64,000 bases of DNA from Triticum aestivum (lineage: Eukaryota; Streptophyta; Magnoliopsida; Poales; Poaceae), in contig NC_057802.1 in NCBI RefSeq assembly GCF_018294505.1, positions 308,376,961 to 308,440,960 on the forward strand, written 5' to 3'. Shown here piece by piece: positions 35,892 through 46,353 of the stretch. Within the stretch, counting starts at the first letter, position 1; each line of letters starts with the position of its first letter. The position numbers were made by a program, and so were the translations under genes. The notes beneath the pieces were generated by a model. The model saw only the letters and a list, made by a program, of their open reading frames with translations. It was not told the DNA's origin and did not search any database.

Positions 35892-36696
35892 AGCCGAACT
35901 CTTTGTTCGTCTTCTTCTCCCTTTTGTTTCCATTTCTTTTTCCTCTCTTTTGCTTTTTTAGCTTTAAGCTCTCATGTGGCTAAACCGCGCACCTATGACG
36001 TACACATCCTTAAATATGTACTGCCATAATACCAGGGGGCTTCTTGTACAGAAGCTTATTATTATTTTTCGGGCATCAAGCTCACCACATATGTGTTTTT
36101 TCCTCAGATGTACCTTTTCTTCGCCATTATATGCATCATTATGACTTAAGTTTTGGCCAAGCTGGGTTGCCTGTCTCCTGTGCTTATGCCCTACGTTCCT
36201 GTTTGTTCGGCTAGGGCATAAAGGGAGCACCTCTGTGATTGTTACTGCCGGGTCATCCGGATGTGTACCTCAGACTAGGTGAAGCCGAAAGCTAGCGTTC
36301 TTAAGGGAATATTCGGTCGGCGGACTAAAGATGTTTTCACACTCATTACACTATGAACCCCCAGATGTTACGTATACTGCGATTTCTCAATCACAGTTCG
36401 GGCATGCACATTAACACATGTTCACCCAGGGAAAGGAACCCTTAACGGAACTATTCTCTCTGGAAGATGTTTCTTACAATTACAATGTAATATAACATAG
36501 CTAGCCAGATACAACTTGTCTGTTTAAGAAACTATGACCCCTACGCCTTGTTTCCATGCATACCCCGGTCTATCTTGCCGCTCAGGTATTCGGAAACACT
36601 CCGTACCTTCGGGTCCAGAGGTCGAAGCGAAAAGGTCTGCCATGACAATCGTTTTACAATCCGGCTAGGGACAAATATATAAAGAAAAGTACATAG
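35892..36696. other. Non-coding stretch between pol and antisense ORFs of element F
   Basis: It is T-rich, with no ORF or structural signal that I can support. It separates the converging sense and antisense reading directions. Confidence 0.6.
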
Positions 36697-38480
36697 TCAC
36701 TTGGACAAAAAAAATTCCTCCTCTATGCCGTCTAACAGGCTGTGTAACTTACAATCCTGTTGGGAATATTTTGCGGCTACTTTTACTTGGTCATATACCA
36801 AACTAGCGGGAATTTCTTTTCCATCCGACCCTAGAGGTCCAACCCGGGCCATCTGATTTGGATCAAGCTTGGTGTACTTTGTCTTCACCATGGCATAGGC
36901 CTCCCGCACACCTTCTTGGCAGGCTGATATCTTCCATAATCGAATACGCCGTCGTGGTCCTTTGAATAGCTCCACGAGCTCCGCCATACTTCCTGGAGGG
37001 GAGGCGGATGGCCATAAAGCCTTGGCAACACTCCGCATTATTTGCCGAGCTCGCTCGTGCATTTGGGACAGCTCTTGTAGCAGGTCTCCTTGAGATCCAG
37101 ACATTTCCTCTTCGGGACGGCCAGTCAGTATACCTGCAGACATAAATCTGCCAGTCCCTGTCCTCACCGAATTATATGGAGGCAAGTTCGAAAAGTATAT
37201 TGAATATGCCACCTCGTAGCCTCTTATTCTCCTTCACGGAGTCGGCCAGCTGGGCTCGCACATCTTTTAGTTCTTTGCCCAGCAGGGTGTTGGAATCCGC
37301 AGCTTATTTTTCTCATCCCTGACCCGTGTCAGCACACGTTCACCCGCGGCCAGTTGCCTTTTGGCCTCTTGTTCCCCCGCTTGCGCGACTTGCAGGGCCT
37401 CCTTCAGTTGATCTGACGATCCTGCCATGGGGAGTATAAAAAGTTTTAATATTGCTGGTATATGATTATATTTTCTCGATGGGGGGGAACATTACCAGGC
37501 GATGCCTTCTTGGATTCCTCCAGTTCAGCGGTAGCAGCAGCTAGCTGAGTCTGACACTTTTCCAGCTCTTGAGACAACAGGTTGTTCTTCTCTGTGAGCA
37601 CCTGGTTATACAATGATCCTTAAATCAGTTGTATCAACTGCTTCAAGTCTCGGGGGCTACTGGTATATAATTATCAGATTTGTACAAATGTGTACTTACC
37701 CGCATATCTTTCAAATGCTGGTCTGTGGCTCTAGTAAGCCTGTCTCGAGCAGCTCGGATGTATGCATCAACCGAGCTGAAGGCATTGAATGCCTCTTTTG
37801 TAAAACCGGTGTCAAGAAGAGTAGCCCGTCGGCGCCGATGATTCATGGCGCTTTCTACTTCAGAGTTTGTGACGGATAGATCATTCGAATCCTCTGCCGA
37901 AAGACAATCCGGCGTCACTCCCGTATCAGCCCTTGCCTTTAAGGCAGGGTCGGGAACCTGACTTGTGGAGGCGCGGCCGGCAAGATCCCCGGACATAGTC
38001 CGGCGAACGCTTTTCCTGATAAGACACGGAGGATAATGTCACAGCTTGATGTGACTGCTAGGGGGCATGATTAAAAAACCATACCTCTTTGATGAAGGCT
38101 CTGCTGTGTTGTCGCCCGCCTTCCTCTTTGAAGATTTGCTCGGCGTGGGCACCGCTCTCTTAGGAGATACCTCTGGCGCACGTTGATACGTCGGAGGCCT
38201 CCCCTTTAGAGCACAAAATAGTGCGGTGGGTGAGGCGTAATGAGGAAGCTCTTTCAAAGAAGGTGTCTTTTGATCACTTACATGCGAGGCAGGGAGGAGG
38301 CCGGGATAGTTGGCGATGATGGCCACTTCCGTGCCGTCATAGCTCGCCTGGTAGAACACTCCATCCTCAAGCTCCACAAATATGTCCGGATCCTCTTCGA
38401 ATCCGGGGTCAAGGTCCCGGTTGTGATCCTCTCGCTGTGGGGTGGGGCTATGGATCCCCTCGGTAACCTTCTGCCATTCC
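36697..38480 (-). pseudogene. Antisense ORF region of element F, downstream exons
   Basis: Minus-strand coding-like blocks lie at 38039-38377 (Ser/Lys-rich, PTPSKSSKRKAGD), 37643-37996, about 37500-37610 (strong coiled coil, KNNLLSQELEKCQTQLA) and 36697-37212 (helical, ends GIEEEFFLSK). They are separated by AT-rich gaps with splice-like ends and probably are exons of one antisense gene starting at 39502. The function is unknown; coiled-coil proteins of this sort are commonly annotated in Tat-type elements. Exon borders are not resolved. Confidence 0.55.
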
Positions 38481-38555
38481 TGTTGAAAATAGATGGGTTA
38501 ATGTCCATTGAAAGTGGCTCAGGGAGAGGATTGAGTAAAGTGGTGGGATTAGAAC

Positions 38556-39502
38556 TCACCCAGCTAGGAGGACTGTACATGGAAAATCCATCTCGACGTT
38601 TAAGACGAGTGAACTCCTCTTTCTCCCCTTTGTCAGTTCGGCCAATATTTTGGCCAACGCGGCGGGGGTGTCCGGACCCTTCCGACCGCAGCGTGAGGCG
38701 TCATCTTCCCCATTGTAGTGCCACATGGGAAGCCCTCTATATTGGAGTGGCTGCACCCCCCGCACTATGGAAGTCGCCATTACCTCGATTATTGATAATC
38801 CGGACTGGGTGAGCGTCTTTATCTTGCCCATCAATTGACGGACTTCCGCACTATCTTCCTCCTTGAGGCTCCGAGGGCGCCAGCTGTGGCGTTTCTTCAA
38901 CGGAGCGCTTGAAAATTTAGGAAGACCCATTCGGACTAGGTCAGGAAGAGCGACGTCCTCAATATAGAACCATTCGAAAGGCCACTCTTCGGACGCCTTC
39001 TTCGGTGTGCCAGACAGGTATCCGGTCCCGGCGATGCGCCATACCTCGGCACCGCCCACTTCGAATATCGATCCCTCTTGGTTGCGAGGGACGAGGCAGA
39101 ATAGTTTCCTCCATAACTCAAAATGGGCCTCACAACCTAGGAATAGCTCACAAAGAGCAACATAACCCGCGATGTGCAGGATGGAGGCAGGAGTAAGATT
39201 GTGCAGTTGGAGGCCGTAATACTCCAGAAGTCCTCGGAGGAAAGGATGGATTGGAAATTCGACGCCTCTTAACAAGTAGGGAACGAAGCACACTCGTTCC
39301 CCCTGGATGGATTGGGGAAATTCTCCGCCTGAGCCCCGCCGTTGAAGGAGGTCAATCCTGCCCAAACGGGGACTAGATCCGCGGGGGGAAGAAATCCCTG
39401 CGTTTGCAGCTTCACCAGCTGATCGTGGGATATGGAGCATCTTTCCTTGTAGCCTTTTTTGGAGCCGTGGGGGCGGGAGGAAGAATTGGGAGCGCTAGCC
39501 AT
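38556..39502 (-). pseudogene. Antisense ORF of element F: 'putative gypsy type transposon' domain protein
   Basis: The ATG is at 39502-39500 on the minus strand. The N-terminus (MASAPNSSSRPHGSKKG) leads to a shift of frame near 39300. The main block then reads LRGVEFPIHPFLRGLLEYYG, a segment typical of the Pfam family described as putative gypsy type transposon (PF04195, from memory). It continues into an Arg/Lys-rich region and ends at 38556. The protein is not part of gag or pol and lies antisense to them. Its role is unknown; regulation of the element or a captured host gene have both been suggested for such ORFs. Confidence 0.75.
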
Positions 39503-39816
39503 GTTGGAGTGGTTTCTCCTAGCAAGCTCTGAGGATTTTCCGCTTGGTGTGGAATGGATCTGAGATCCAATCTCTTTAAATAGACGCCTTTTTTACAATG
39601 GCCGGGGTGTTATGTGCAAAAAATACCTTGACCTCTCATATTCGCTCAACACATGGAAGCTGAAGCTATGGATGCACAGAAGCCGATGGGTATGATATTA
39701 AATGGAAGGCCGAATACAGCTCTTTGAAGTCAGGTGCTTTGAAGTCATCGGAGGAGGAACCCGCCTTGCAATGCCGAAGACAATTTGCGTGCCGGACACC
39801 TCGTCATTGAAGCCTG

Positions 39817-39829
39817 GTTCGGGGGCTAC
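39817..39829 (+). other. Polypurine-like tract, element F
   Basis: GGTTCGGGGGCTAC lies immediately before the 3' LTR. It is G-rich but interrupted by pyrimidines, as is usual for this lineage. Confidence 0.6.
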
Positions 39830-40300
39830 TGAGGGAGTCCTGGATTAAGGGGTACTCGGGCGTCCGGCCTGTTGGACATGGGCCAGACCAATGGGCTATG
39901 AAGATACAAGACCGAAGACTCTCACCCGTGTCCGGATGGGACTCTCCTTGGTGTGGATGGCAAGCTTGGCGTTCGGATATGAAGATTCCTTTCTCTGTAA
40001 CCGACTTTGTACAACCCTAGTCCCCTCTGGTGTCTATATAAACCGGAGGGTTTAGTCTGTAGAGGCAATCACAATCATACAGGCTAGACTTCTAGGGTTT
40101 TAGCCATTACGATCTCGTGGTAGATCAACTCTTGTAATACTCATATTCATCAAGATCAATCAAGCAGGAAGTAGGGTGTTACCTCCATAGAGAGGGCCCG
40201 AACCTGGGTAAACATCGTGTCCCCTGTCTCCTGTTACCATCGACCTTAGACGCACAGTTCGGGACCCCCTACTAGAGATCCGCCGCTTTTGACACCGACG
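39830..40300 (+). repeat. 3' LTR, element F (471 bp)
   Basis: It has the same length as the 5' LTR and starts TGAGGGAGTCC. It ends GACACCGACG, so the final A is changed to G. TATATAAA is at 40035-40042. Confidence 0.92.
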
Positions 40301-41134
40301 GCCTTGATGATGAACTCCTGAGCACCGGGCGCTCCTCGCCCAATGCTCTCTTGAGGGAAACGTGCCGCAAAGCACGCCTCCACATGGTGCCCGAGCGCCT
40401 CCCTCGTGATGTTGGCTAGGTCCGAGGCCCTCCAGAAGAGAGCCCCCGAGCCCTGCCCGAGAAAGGCGCCGGGCGCGCCTTCCTACGCGAGGGAGGGAGG
40501 TGCCCCAGGTGCGGGCGCTGATCCTGAGGCGACGCCGCTCTCCTGAGGCCCTGCACGGAGTAGTTTCTTCTTCTTCTTGGGGATGACCTCAGAAGGGTAC
40601 AGGGTGCCCTCGCTGTTGGGGTCTTCGATTGCTGCGGCTTGGAAGGCGCTCTCCAGGGAGCACACCGCATCTCTTTCTTCGCAGGGGACTATGATGATTC
40701 CGCTGCTTCCTGGCATCTTGAGGATGTTGTAGCCATGGTGGGTCACTACCATGTACTTGGCTAATGCTGGATACCCAAGGATGGCATTGTACGGCAGACA
40801 GATGTGGGCGACGTTGAAGTCGATGAGCTCAGTGCGGTAGTTTTCGCGCTGGCCGAAGGTGACAGGGAGACGAACCTGCCTTATCGGGGTGGTAGAGCCG
40901 ATGGTCACTCCTGAGAAGGGTTTGGTACACTGCAGCTGATCGTATGGCACTTGGAGGCTATCGAATGTCTCGACGGATAGGACATTAAGCCCTGCGCCGC
41001 CGTCGATGAGGGTCTTGGTGACTTGGACGTTGCTGATGACGGGCGAGCAAAGCACCGGGAGGGCGCCGGCAGTCGCCGCGCACTTGAGCTGGTCCGACGT
41101 GCTGAAGGTGATGGCGCATTTGGAGCACCTGAGC
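40301..41134 (-). mobile_element. Gypsy element G, protease part (minus strand), left fragment
   Basis: Minus-strand coding continues the gag-protease of 51471-53280 on the other side of element H. It is cut at 40300 by the 3' LTR of element F, so RT, RNase H and integrase are missing from the window. Confidence 0.8.
40483..41134 (-). pseudogene. Protease region of Gypsy element G
   Basis: Reading on the minus strand, the retropepsin-like block has the active-site segment TLIDGGAGLNVL (about 41000) and the flap/C-terminal segment YNAILGYPALAKYM (about 40800). It continues into a basic Lys run and Pro/Ala-rich linker before the frame ends at 40483. It would cut the polyprotein. The remaining pol is lost. 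Confidence 0.8.
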
Positions 41135-41139
41135 GGGCG
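41135..41139 (+). other. Target-site duplication GGGCG, left (element H)
   Basis: GGGCG occurs at 41135-41139 and at 51466-51470, directly flanking the two LTRs of element H. Confidence 0.95.
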
Positions 41140-42661
41140 TGATGACCCATAAGTATAGGGGAGCTATCATAGTCCTTTCGATAAGTAAGAGTGTCGAACC
41201 CAACGAGGAGCAGAAGGAAATGATAAGCGGTTTTCGGCAAGGTATTCTCTGCAAGCACTGAAATTATAGGTAACAGATAGTTTTGTGATAAGATAATTGG
41301 TAACGAGCAACAAGTAACAAAAGTAAATAAAGTGCAGCAAGGTGGCCCAATCCTTTTTGTAGCAAAGGACAAGCCTGGACAAACTCTTATATAGAGAAAA
41401 GCGCTCCCGAGGACACATGGGAATTAACGTCAAGCTAGTTTTCATCATGTTCATATGATTCGCGTTCGGTACTTTGATAATTTGATATGTGGGTGGACCG
41501 GTGCTTGGGTGCTGCCCTTACTTGGACAAGCATACCACTTATGATTAACCCCTATTGCAAGCATCCGCAACTACAAAAGAAGTATTAAGGTAAACCTAAC
41601 CATAGCATGAAACATATGGATCCAAATCAGCCCCTTACGAAGCAACGCATAAACTAGGGTTTAAGCTTCTGTCACTCTAGAAACCCATCATCTACTTATT
41701 ACTTCCCAATGCCTTCCTCTAGGCCCAAATAATGGTGAAGTGTCATGTAGTCGACGTTCACATAACACCACTAGAGGAGAGACAACATACATCTCATCGA
41801 AATATCGAGCGAATACCAAATTCACATGACTACTAATAGCAAGACTTCTCCCATGTCCTCAGGAACAAATGTAACTACTCACAAAGCATATTCATGTTCA
41901 TAATTAGAGGAGTATTAATATGCATATAGGATCTGAACATATGATCTTCCACCAAATAAACCAACTAGCATCAACTACTAGGAGTAATCAACACTACTAG
42001 CAACCTACAGGTACGAATCCGAGACTTAGAGACAAGAATTGGATACAAGAGATGAACTAGGGTTTGAGAGGAGATGGCGCTGGTGAAGATGTTGATGGAG
42101 ATTGCCCTCTCCCGATGAGAGGAGCGTTGGTGATGACGATGGCGATGATTTCCCCCTCCTGGAGGGAAGTGTCCCCGGCAGAACAGCTCTGCCGGAGCCC
42201 TAGATTGGTTCCGCCAAGGTTCCGCCTCGTGGCGGCGGAGTCTCGTCCCGAAAGCTTGCTTATGATTTTTCTTCGGACGAAAGACTTCATATAGGAGAAG
42301 ATGGGCACCGGAGGGCCAACAGGGGGCCCACGAGGTAGGAGGGCGCGCCCAGGGGGGTAGGGCGTGCCCCCACCCTCGTGGCCAGGGTGTGGGCCCCCTC
42401 AAGTATTTCTTCCACTCAGTGTTTTTTATTATTTCCAAAAATAACTTTCGTGGAGTTTCAGGACTTTTGGAGTTGTGCAGAATAGGTCTCTAATATTTGC
42501 TCCTTTTCCAGCCCAGAATTCCAGCTGCTGGCATTCTCCCTCCTTATGTAAACCTTATAAAATAAGAGAGAATAGGCATAAGTATTGTGACATAATGTGT
42601 AATAACAGCCCATAATGCAATAAATATCGAAATAAAAGCATGATGCAAAATGGACGTATCA
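41140..42661 (-). repeat. 3' LTR, element H (1522 bp)
   Basis: On the plus strand it starts TGATGACCCATAAG and ends GGACGTATCA. On the minus strand a TATATAAG box sits at 41386-41393. The copy is nearly identical to 49947-51465. Confidence 0.93.
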
Positions 42662-42673
42662 ACTCCCCCAAGC
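42662..42673 (-). other. Polypurine tract, element H
   Basis: On the minus strand it reads GCTTGGGGGAGT, next to the 3' LTR. Confidence 0.8.
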
Positions 42674-43143
42674 TTAGACCTCGCTTGTCCTCAAGCGGAA
42701 GCCGATAACGATAAATATGTCCACATGTTTAGAGGTAGAGGTGTCGATAAAATAAAATACGGACATGAGAGCATCATGATCATTCTCATAACAGCAACAT
42801 ATATGGATATTGTCATATGATTTCTTATGGTCAAGTAATAATCTATTCACAATGCAAAGTATGAGTCATAAACTTTATTGAGAACTAACAAACTATAATC
42901 TCAGTCATTGAGGCAATTGCAATTTATCATAACATCAGAAAGAGTCTATGTCAGAGCTTTCTAGCAAGTCCACATACTCAACTATCATTTAGTCTTTCAT
43001 AATTGCTAACACTCACGCAATACTTGTGGTTACGGAGTTTTAATCAGACACAGAGAAAGATAGGGGCTTATAGTTTCGCCTCCCAACCTTTTACCTCAAG
43101 GTTAATGTCAACAATAATAACTCATGCTACCCTACATCCAATT

Positions 43144-43188
<45 letters not shown>

Positions 43189-44254
43189 GATCTTCCCAAC
43201 ACACTGTGCTTGCCAAAGGATAAAATGTAAAAAGGAAAGGTGAAGACCACCATGACTCTTGCATAAGGTAGAAGATAATAGTAAAAGATAGGCCCTTCGC
43301 AGAGGGAACAGAGGTTGCCATGCGCTTTCAAGGTTGGATGCACAAAATCTTAATGCGAAAGAACGTCACTTTATATTGCCACTTGTGATATAGACCTTTA
43401 TTATGCAGTCCGTCGCTTTTATTTCTTCCACATCACAAGATCGTATAAAGCTTATTTCCTCCACACCAATCAATCATACATATTTAGAGAGCAATTTTTA
43501 TTGCTTGCACCAATGACAACTTACTTGAAGGATCTTACTCAATCCATAGGTAGATATGGTGGACTCTCATGGCAAAACTGGTTTAAGAGTTTTTGGAAGC
43601 ACAAGTAGTATCTCTACTTGGTGCAAAGAATTTGGCTAGCATGAGGGGGAAAGGCAAGCTCAACATGTTGGATGATCCATGACAATATACTTTATCTCAG
43701 ATATAAGAAAACATAACCCATTATGTTGTCTTCCTTGTCCAACATCAACTCTTTAGCATGTCATATTTTAATGAGTGCTCCCAATCATAAAAGATGTCCA
43801 AGATAGTGTATTTATATGTGAAACCTCTCTTTCTTTATTACTTCCTATTAATTGCAACGATGACCAAAGCTATGTTTGCCAACTCCCAACAATTTTTAAC
43901 CATCATACTCTTTCTATGTGAAGTCATTACTCTCAATAAGATCAATATAATCTCTTTATTTCTTTTTATTCTTTCTCTTTTCTTTTATTCACTCAAGATC
44001 ATAGCAAGATAATCAAGCCCTTGACTCAACACTAATCTTTATTATATATAGCTCACGGACTTGATTACATAGAAAGATCATAAAGCAAAACTCAAAACTA
44101 GATCATACTAAAACTTTATTCTACTAGATCAAGATATTACTTTATAGGATCGAACTAAGAAAAACAGTAAAGATAGGAGTGTGATGGTGATACGATACCG
44201 GGGCACCTCCCCCAAGCTTGGCAGTTGCCAAGGGCAGTGGCCATACCCATGTGG
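42674..44254. other. Non-coding 3' interior of element H
   Basis: It is AT-rich with no supported ORF, and contains a (TA)n tract at about 43145-43186. In Athila elements this stretch lies between the last ORF and the 3' LTR. Confidence 0.6.
43145..43186. repeat. (TA)n microsatellite
   Basis: About 20 TA units in a row, interrupted only at the edges. It is a candidate polymorphic marker. Confidence 0.95.
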
Positions 44255-44776
44255 TTATGTCTCCTTCCTCAGAAGTGGTGGTGATGGGGTTGTTGATGAA
44301 GTAGGCTTGTTGTCCATCTTCCAAGGCATGGGCTCACCATCATAGAAGTATGATCGAGTCTCCGGGATCCTCAAATCTGCAGCCAAACTCATTCTCTTGA
44401 ATCTATATTCATACTCACTGTTTTGGTTTTGCAGGTCATAGATTTGGGCTTGGAGGTGCTCAATTTTCTCGTGGAGCTTGAAGATGGCCTCCCCAATGTC
44501 CTTGGCATCCAGCTTGTGGTTGTTGGTGAACTCCTCGATCATCATGTGATTGGAGTCAAGTCCACGCTCCACCATCTCCTGGCACTTGAAAACTTGCTGC
44601 TCCATTGCCTCGAGCCTTGTCTCCACGCTTCCGGTCTTCCTCGGTCCCTCAACATCGCGGATGTGCAGCACCCCCTCATGCATCTCAATGGTTTGAGGGT
44701 GTTGCAGCACCTCCGCGAGGTAGGGATTGATGACCTTCTCGAAGAGCTTGTCCTTGGGGGCACTTGGAGAAGTCAT
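44255..44776 (-). CDS. Accessory coiled-coil ORF after integrase in element H
   Basis: This is an intact 173-codon frame, ATG at 44776-44774, in the same direction as gag-pol. It occupies the position where some Athila elements carry an env-like gene. The central part (residues about 50-125) is rich in heptad-like Leu/Ile/Met (for example LEAMEQQVFKCQEMVERG and LHEKIEHLQAQIYDLQNQ), so a coiled coil is likely. I see no signal peptide or membrane segment, so it does not look like an envelope protein. The function is unknown. It remains open while pol is broken. Confidence 0.6.
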   Translation of the reverse strand: MTSPSAPKDKLFEKVINPYLAEVLQHPQTIEMHEGVLHIRDVEGPRKTGSVETRLEAMEQQVFKCQEMVERGLDSNHMMIEEFTNNHKLDAKDIGEAIFKLHEKIEHLQAQIYDLQNQNSEYEYRFKRMSLAADLRIPETRSYFYDGEPMPWKMDNKPTSSTTPSPPLLRKET

Positions 44777-45200
44777 GATGATCTAGATCTGTCAGAAAAA
44801 CAGCTCGAAACAAGAATAGAGGATATTTGCGTGATACAGGAGTCAAACCCATCAGGAGATTATATAATGAGTTTTTACCGACCAAAATACGTATCGTGCA
44901 AGAAAACGGAGTCCGGAGAGCACACGAGGTGCCCACGAGGCAGGGGGGCGCACCCAGTAGGGTAGGGCGCGCCCTCCACCCTCGTGGAGGCCTCGTGTTC
45001 TTCCCAGACTACTTCTTATTTTTCTATTTTCTAAATATTCCAAAACGAAGAAAAATTGCCTTTAGAACAGTTTTGGAGTCGGTTTACTTACCGTACCACA
45101 TACCTATTCCTTTTCGGAGTCTGAAATGTTCTGGAAAGTGTCCCTTATGTATTCCTCTGGGGTTACGGTTTCAATAACATTGGTTTCAACATTTATAGGA
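44777..45200. other. Spacer between integrase and accessory ORF, element H
   Basis: Only a GC-rich patch (44925-45000, CACGAGG-type repeats) stands out. No gene is recognised. Confidence 0.5.
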
Positions 45201-46353
45201 TTACCTGGATATAATGTTTAATTCTTTGACCGTTCACCACCTTTGGATTTGTGCCTTCGAAGTTGTTGATTGTTATGGCACCGGAACGATAGACCTCCTC
45301 GATAACGTAAGGACCTTCTCATTTAGAGAGAGGTTTTCCTGCAAAAAATCTTAAACGAGAGTTGTATAGCAATACATAATAACCTACATTAAACTCACGC
45401 TTTTGTATCCTTTTGTCGTGCCATCTTTTGACCTTTTCTTTAAACAATTTGGCATTCTCATAAGCTTGGGTTCTCCATTCATCAAGTGAGCTAATGTCAA
45501 ATAACCTCTTCTCACCGGCAAGTTTGAAATCATAATTGAGCTCTTTAATAGCCCAATAAGCCTTATGTTCTAGTTCGAGAGGTAAGTGACATGCTTTTCC
45601 ATAAATCATTTTATACGGAGACATACCCATAGGATTTTTGTATGCAGTTCTATAGGCCCATAATGCGTCAGCAAGTTTCTTGGACCAATTCTTCCTGGAT
45701 CTATTAACAGTCTTTTGCAAAATTAATTTGAGTTCTCTATTACTCCATTCTACTTGACCACTAGACTGCGGGTGATAAGGATATGCAATTCTATGATTAA
45801 CATCATACTTAGCAAGCATTTTACGGAAAGCACCATGGATAAAATGTGAACCACCATCAGTCATTAAATATCTAGGGACTCCAAACCTTGGAAAAATAAC
45901 TTCTTTAAGCATCTTAATAGAGGTGTTATGATCAGCACTGCTAGTTGGAATAGCTTCTACCCACATAGTAACGTAATCAACAACAACTAAAATATGTGTA
46001 TATCCATTAGAGGCAGGAAACGGTCCCATATAATCAAAGCCCCAAACATCGAGTGGTTCAATAACAAGTGAATAGTTCATAGGCATTTCTTGACGTCTAC
46101 TAATATTACCAATTCTTTGACATTCATCACAAGATAAGACAAACTTATGGGCATTCTTGAAGAGAGTAGGCCAATAAAAACCGGATTGCAATACCTTATG
46201 TGCAGTTCTATCTCCAGCGTGGTGTCCTCCATAAGCCTTAGAGTGACACTTGCGTAGGATCTGTTCCTGTTCATGCTCAGGTACACAACATCTAATAACA
46301 CCATCTACTCCTTGTTTATAAAGATGTGGGTCATCCCAAAAGTAATGTCTCAA
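45200..46353 (-). pseudogene. Integrase of element H
   Basis: On the minus strand the HHCC finger (H..H in SKAYGGHHAGDRTAHK, C..C in SCDEC) is followed by the DDE core (VVVDYVTMWVEA, MTDGGSHF, and E in SSGQVEWSNRE). A TGA at 45319-45321, probably once TGG, interrupts the C-terminal part, which goes on to about 45200. The block is out of frame with RT-RNase H because of an eight-base T run (46363-46370, A run on the coding strand). Integrase would insert the cDNA. Confidence 0.9.

Larger units (their letters stand above)
31062..40300 (+). mobile_element. Tat-lineage Gypsy LTR retrotransposon (element F), defective
   Basis: It has two 471-bp LTRs, a sense gag-pol with a second (archaeal-type) RNase H before integrase, and a long 3' interior with antisense ORFs. 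The extra RNase H and antisense ORFs are marks of the Tat lineage. The flanks do not match: GAGAC at 31057-31061 against GCCTT at 40301-40305. The left neighbour is CACTA-like while the right neighbour is another Gypsy element. The copy therefore looks like a recombinant or one side has been lost. Confidence 0.88.

Noticed and set aside
31057..40305. Target-site duplication for element F
   Set aside because: GAGAC and GCCTT do not match, nor do one- to two-base shifts of the LTR edge produce a match.
40160..40375. Short minus-strand open frame across the F 3' LTR / element G junction
   Set aside because: It reads from LTR into another element in a frame unrelated to the element G protease.
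41971..42438. Open frame within the H 3' LTR (and its counterpart near 50870-51177)
   Set aside because: It lies inside the LTR, in both copies on both strands, with no recognisable domain.
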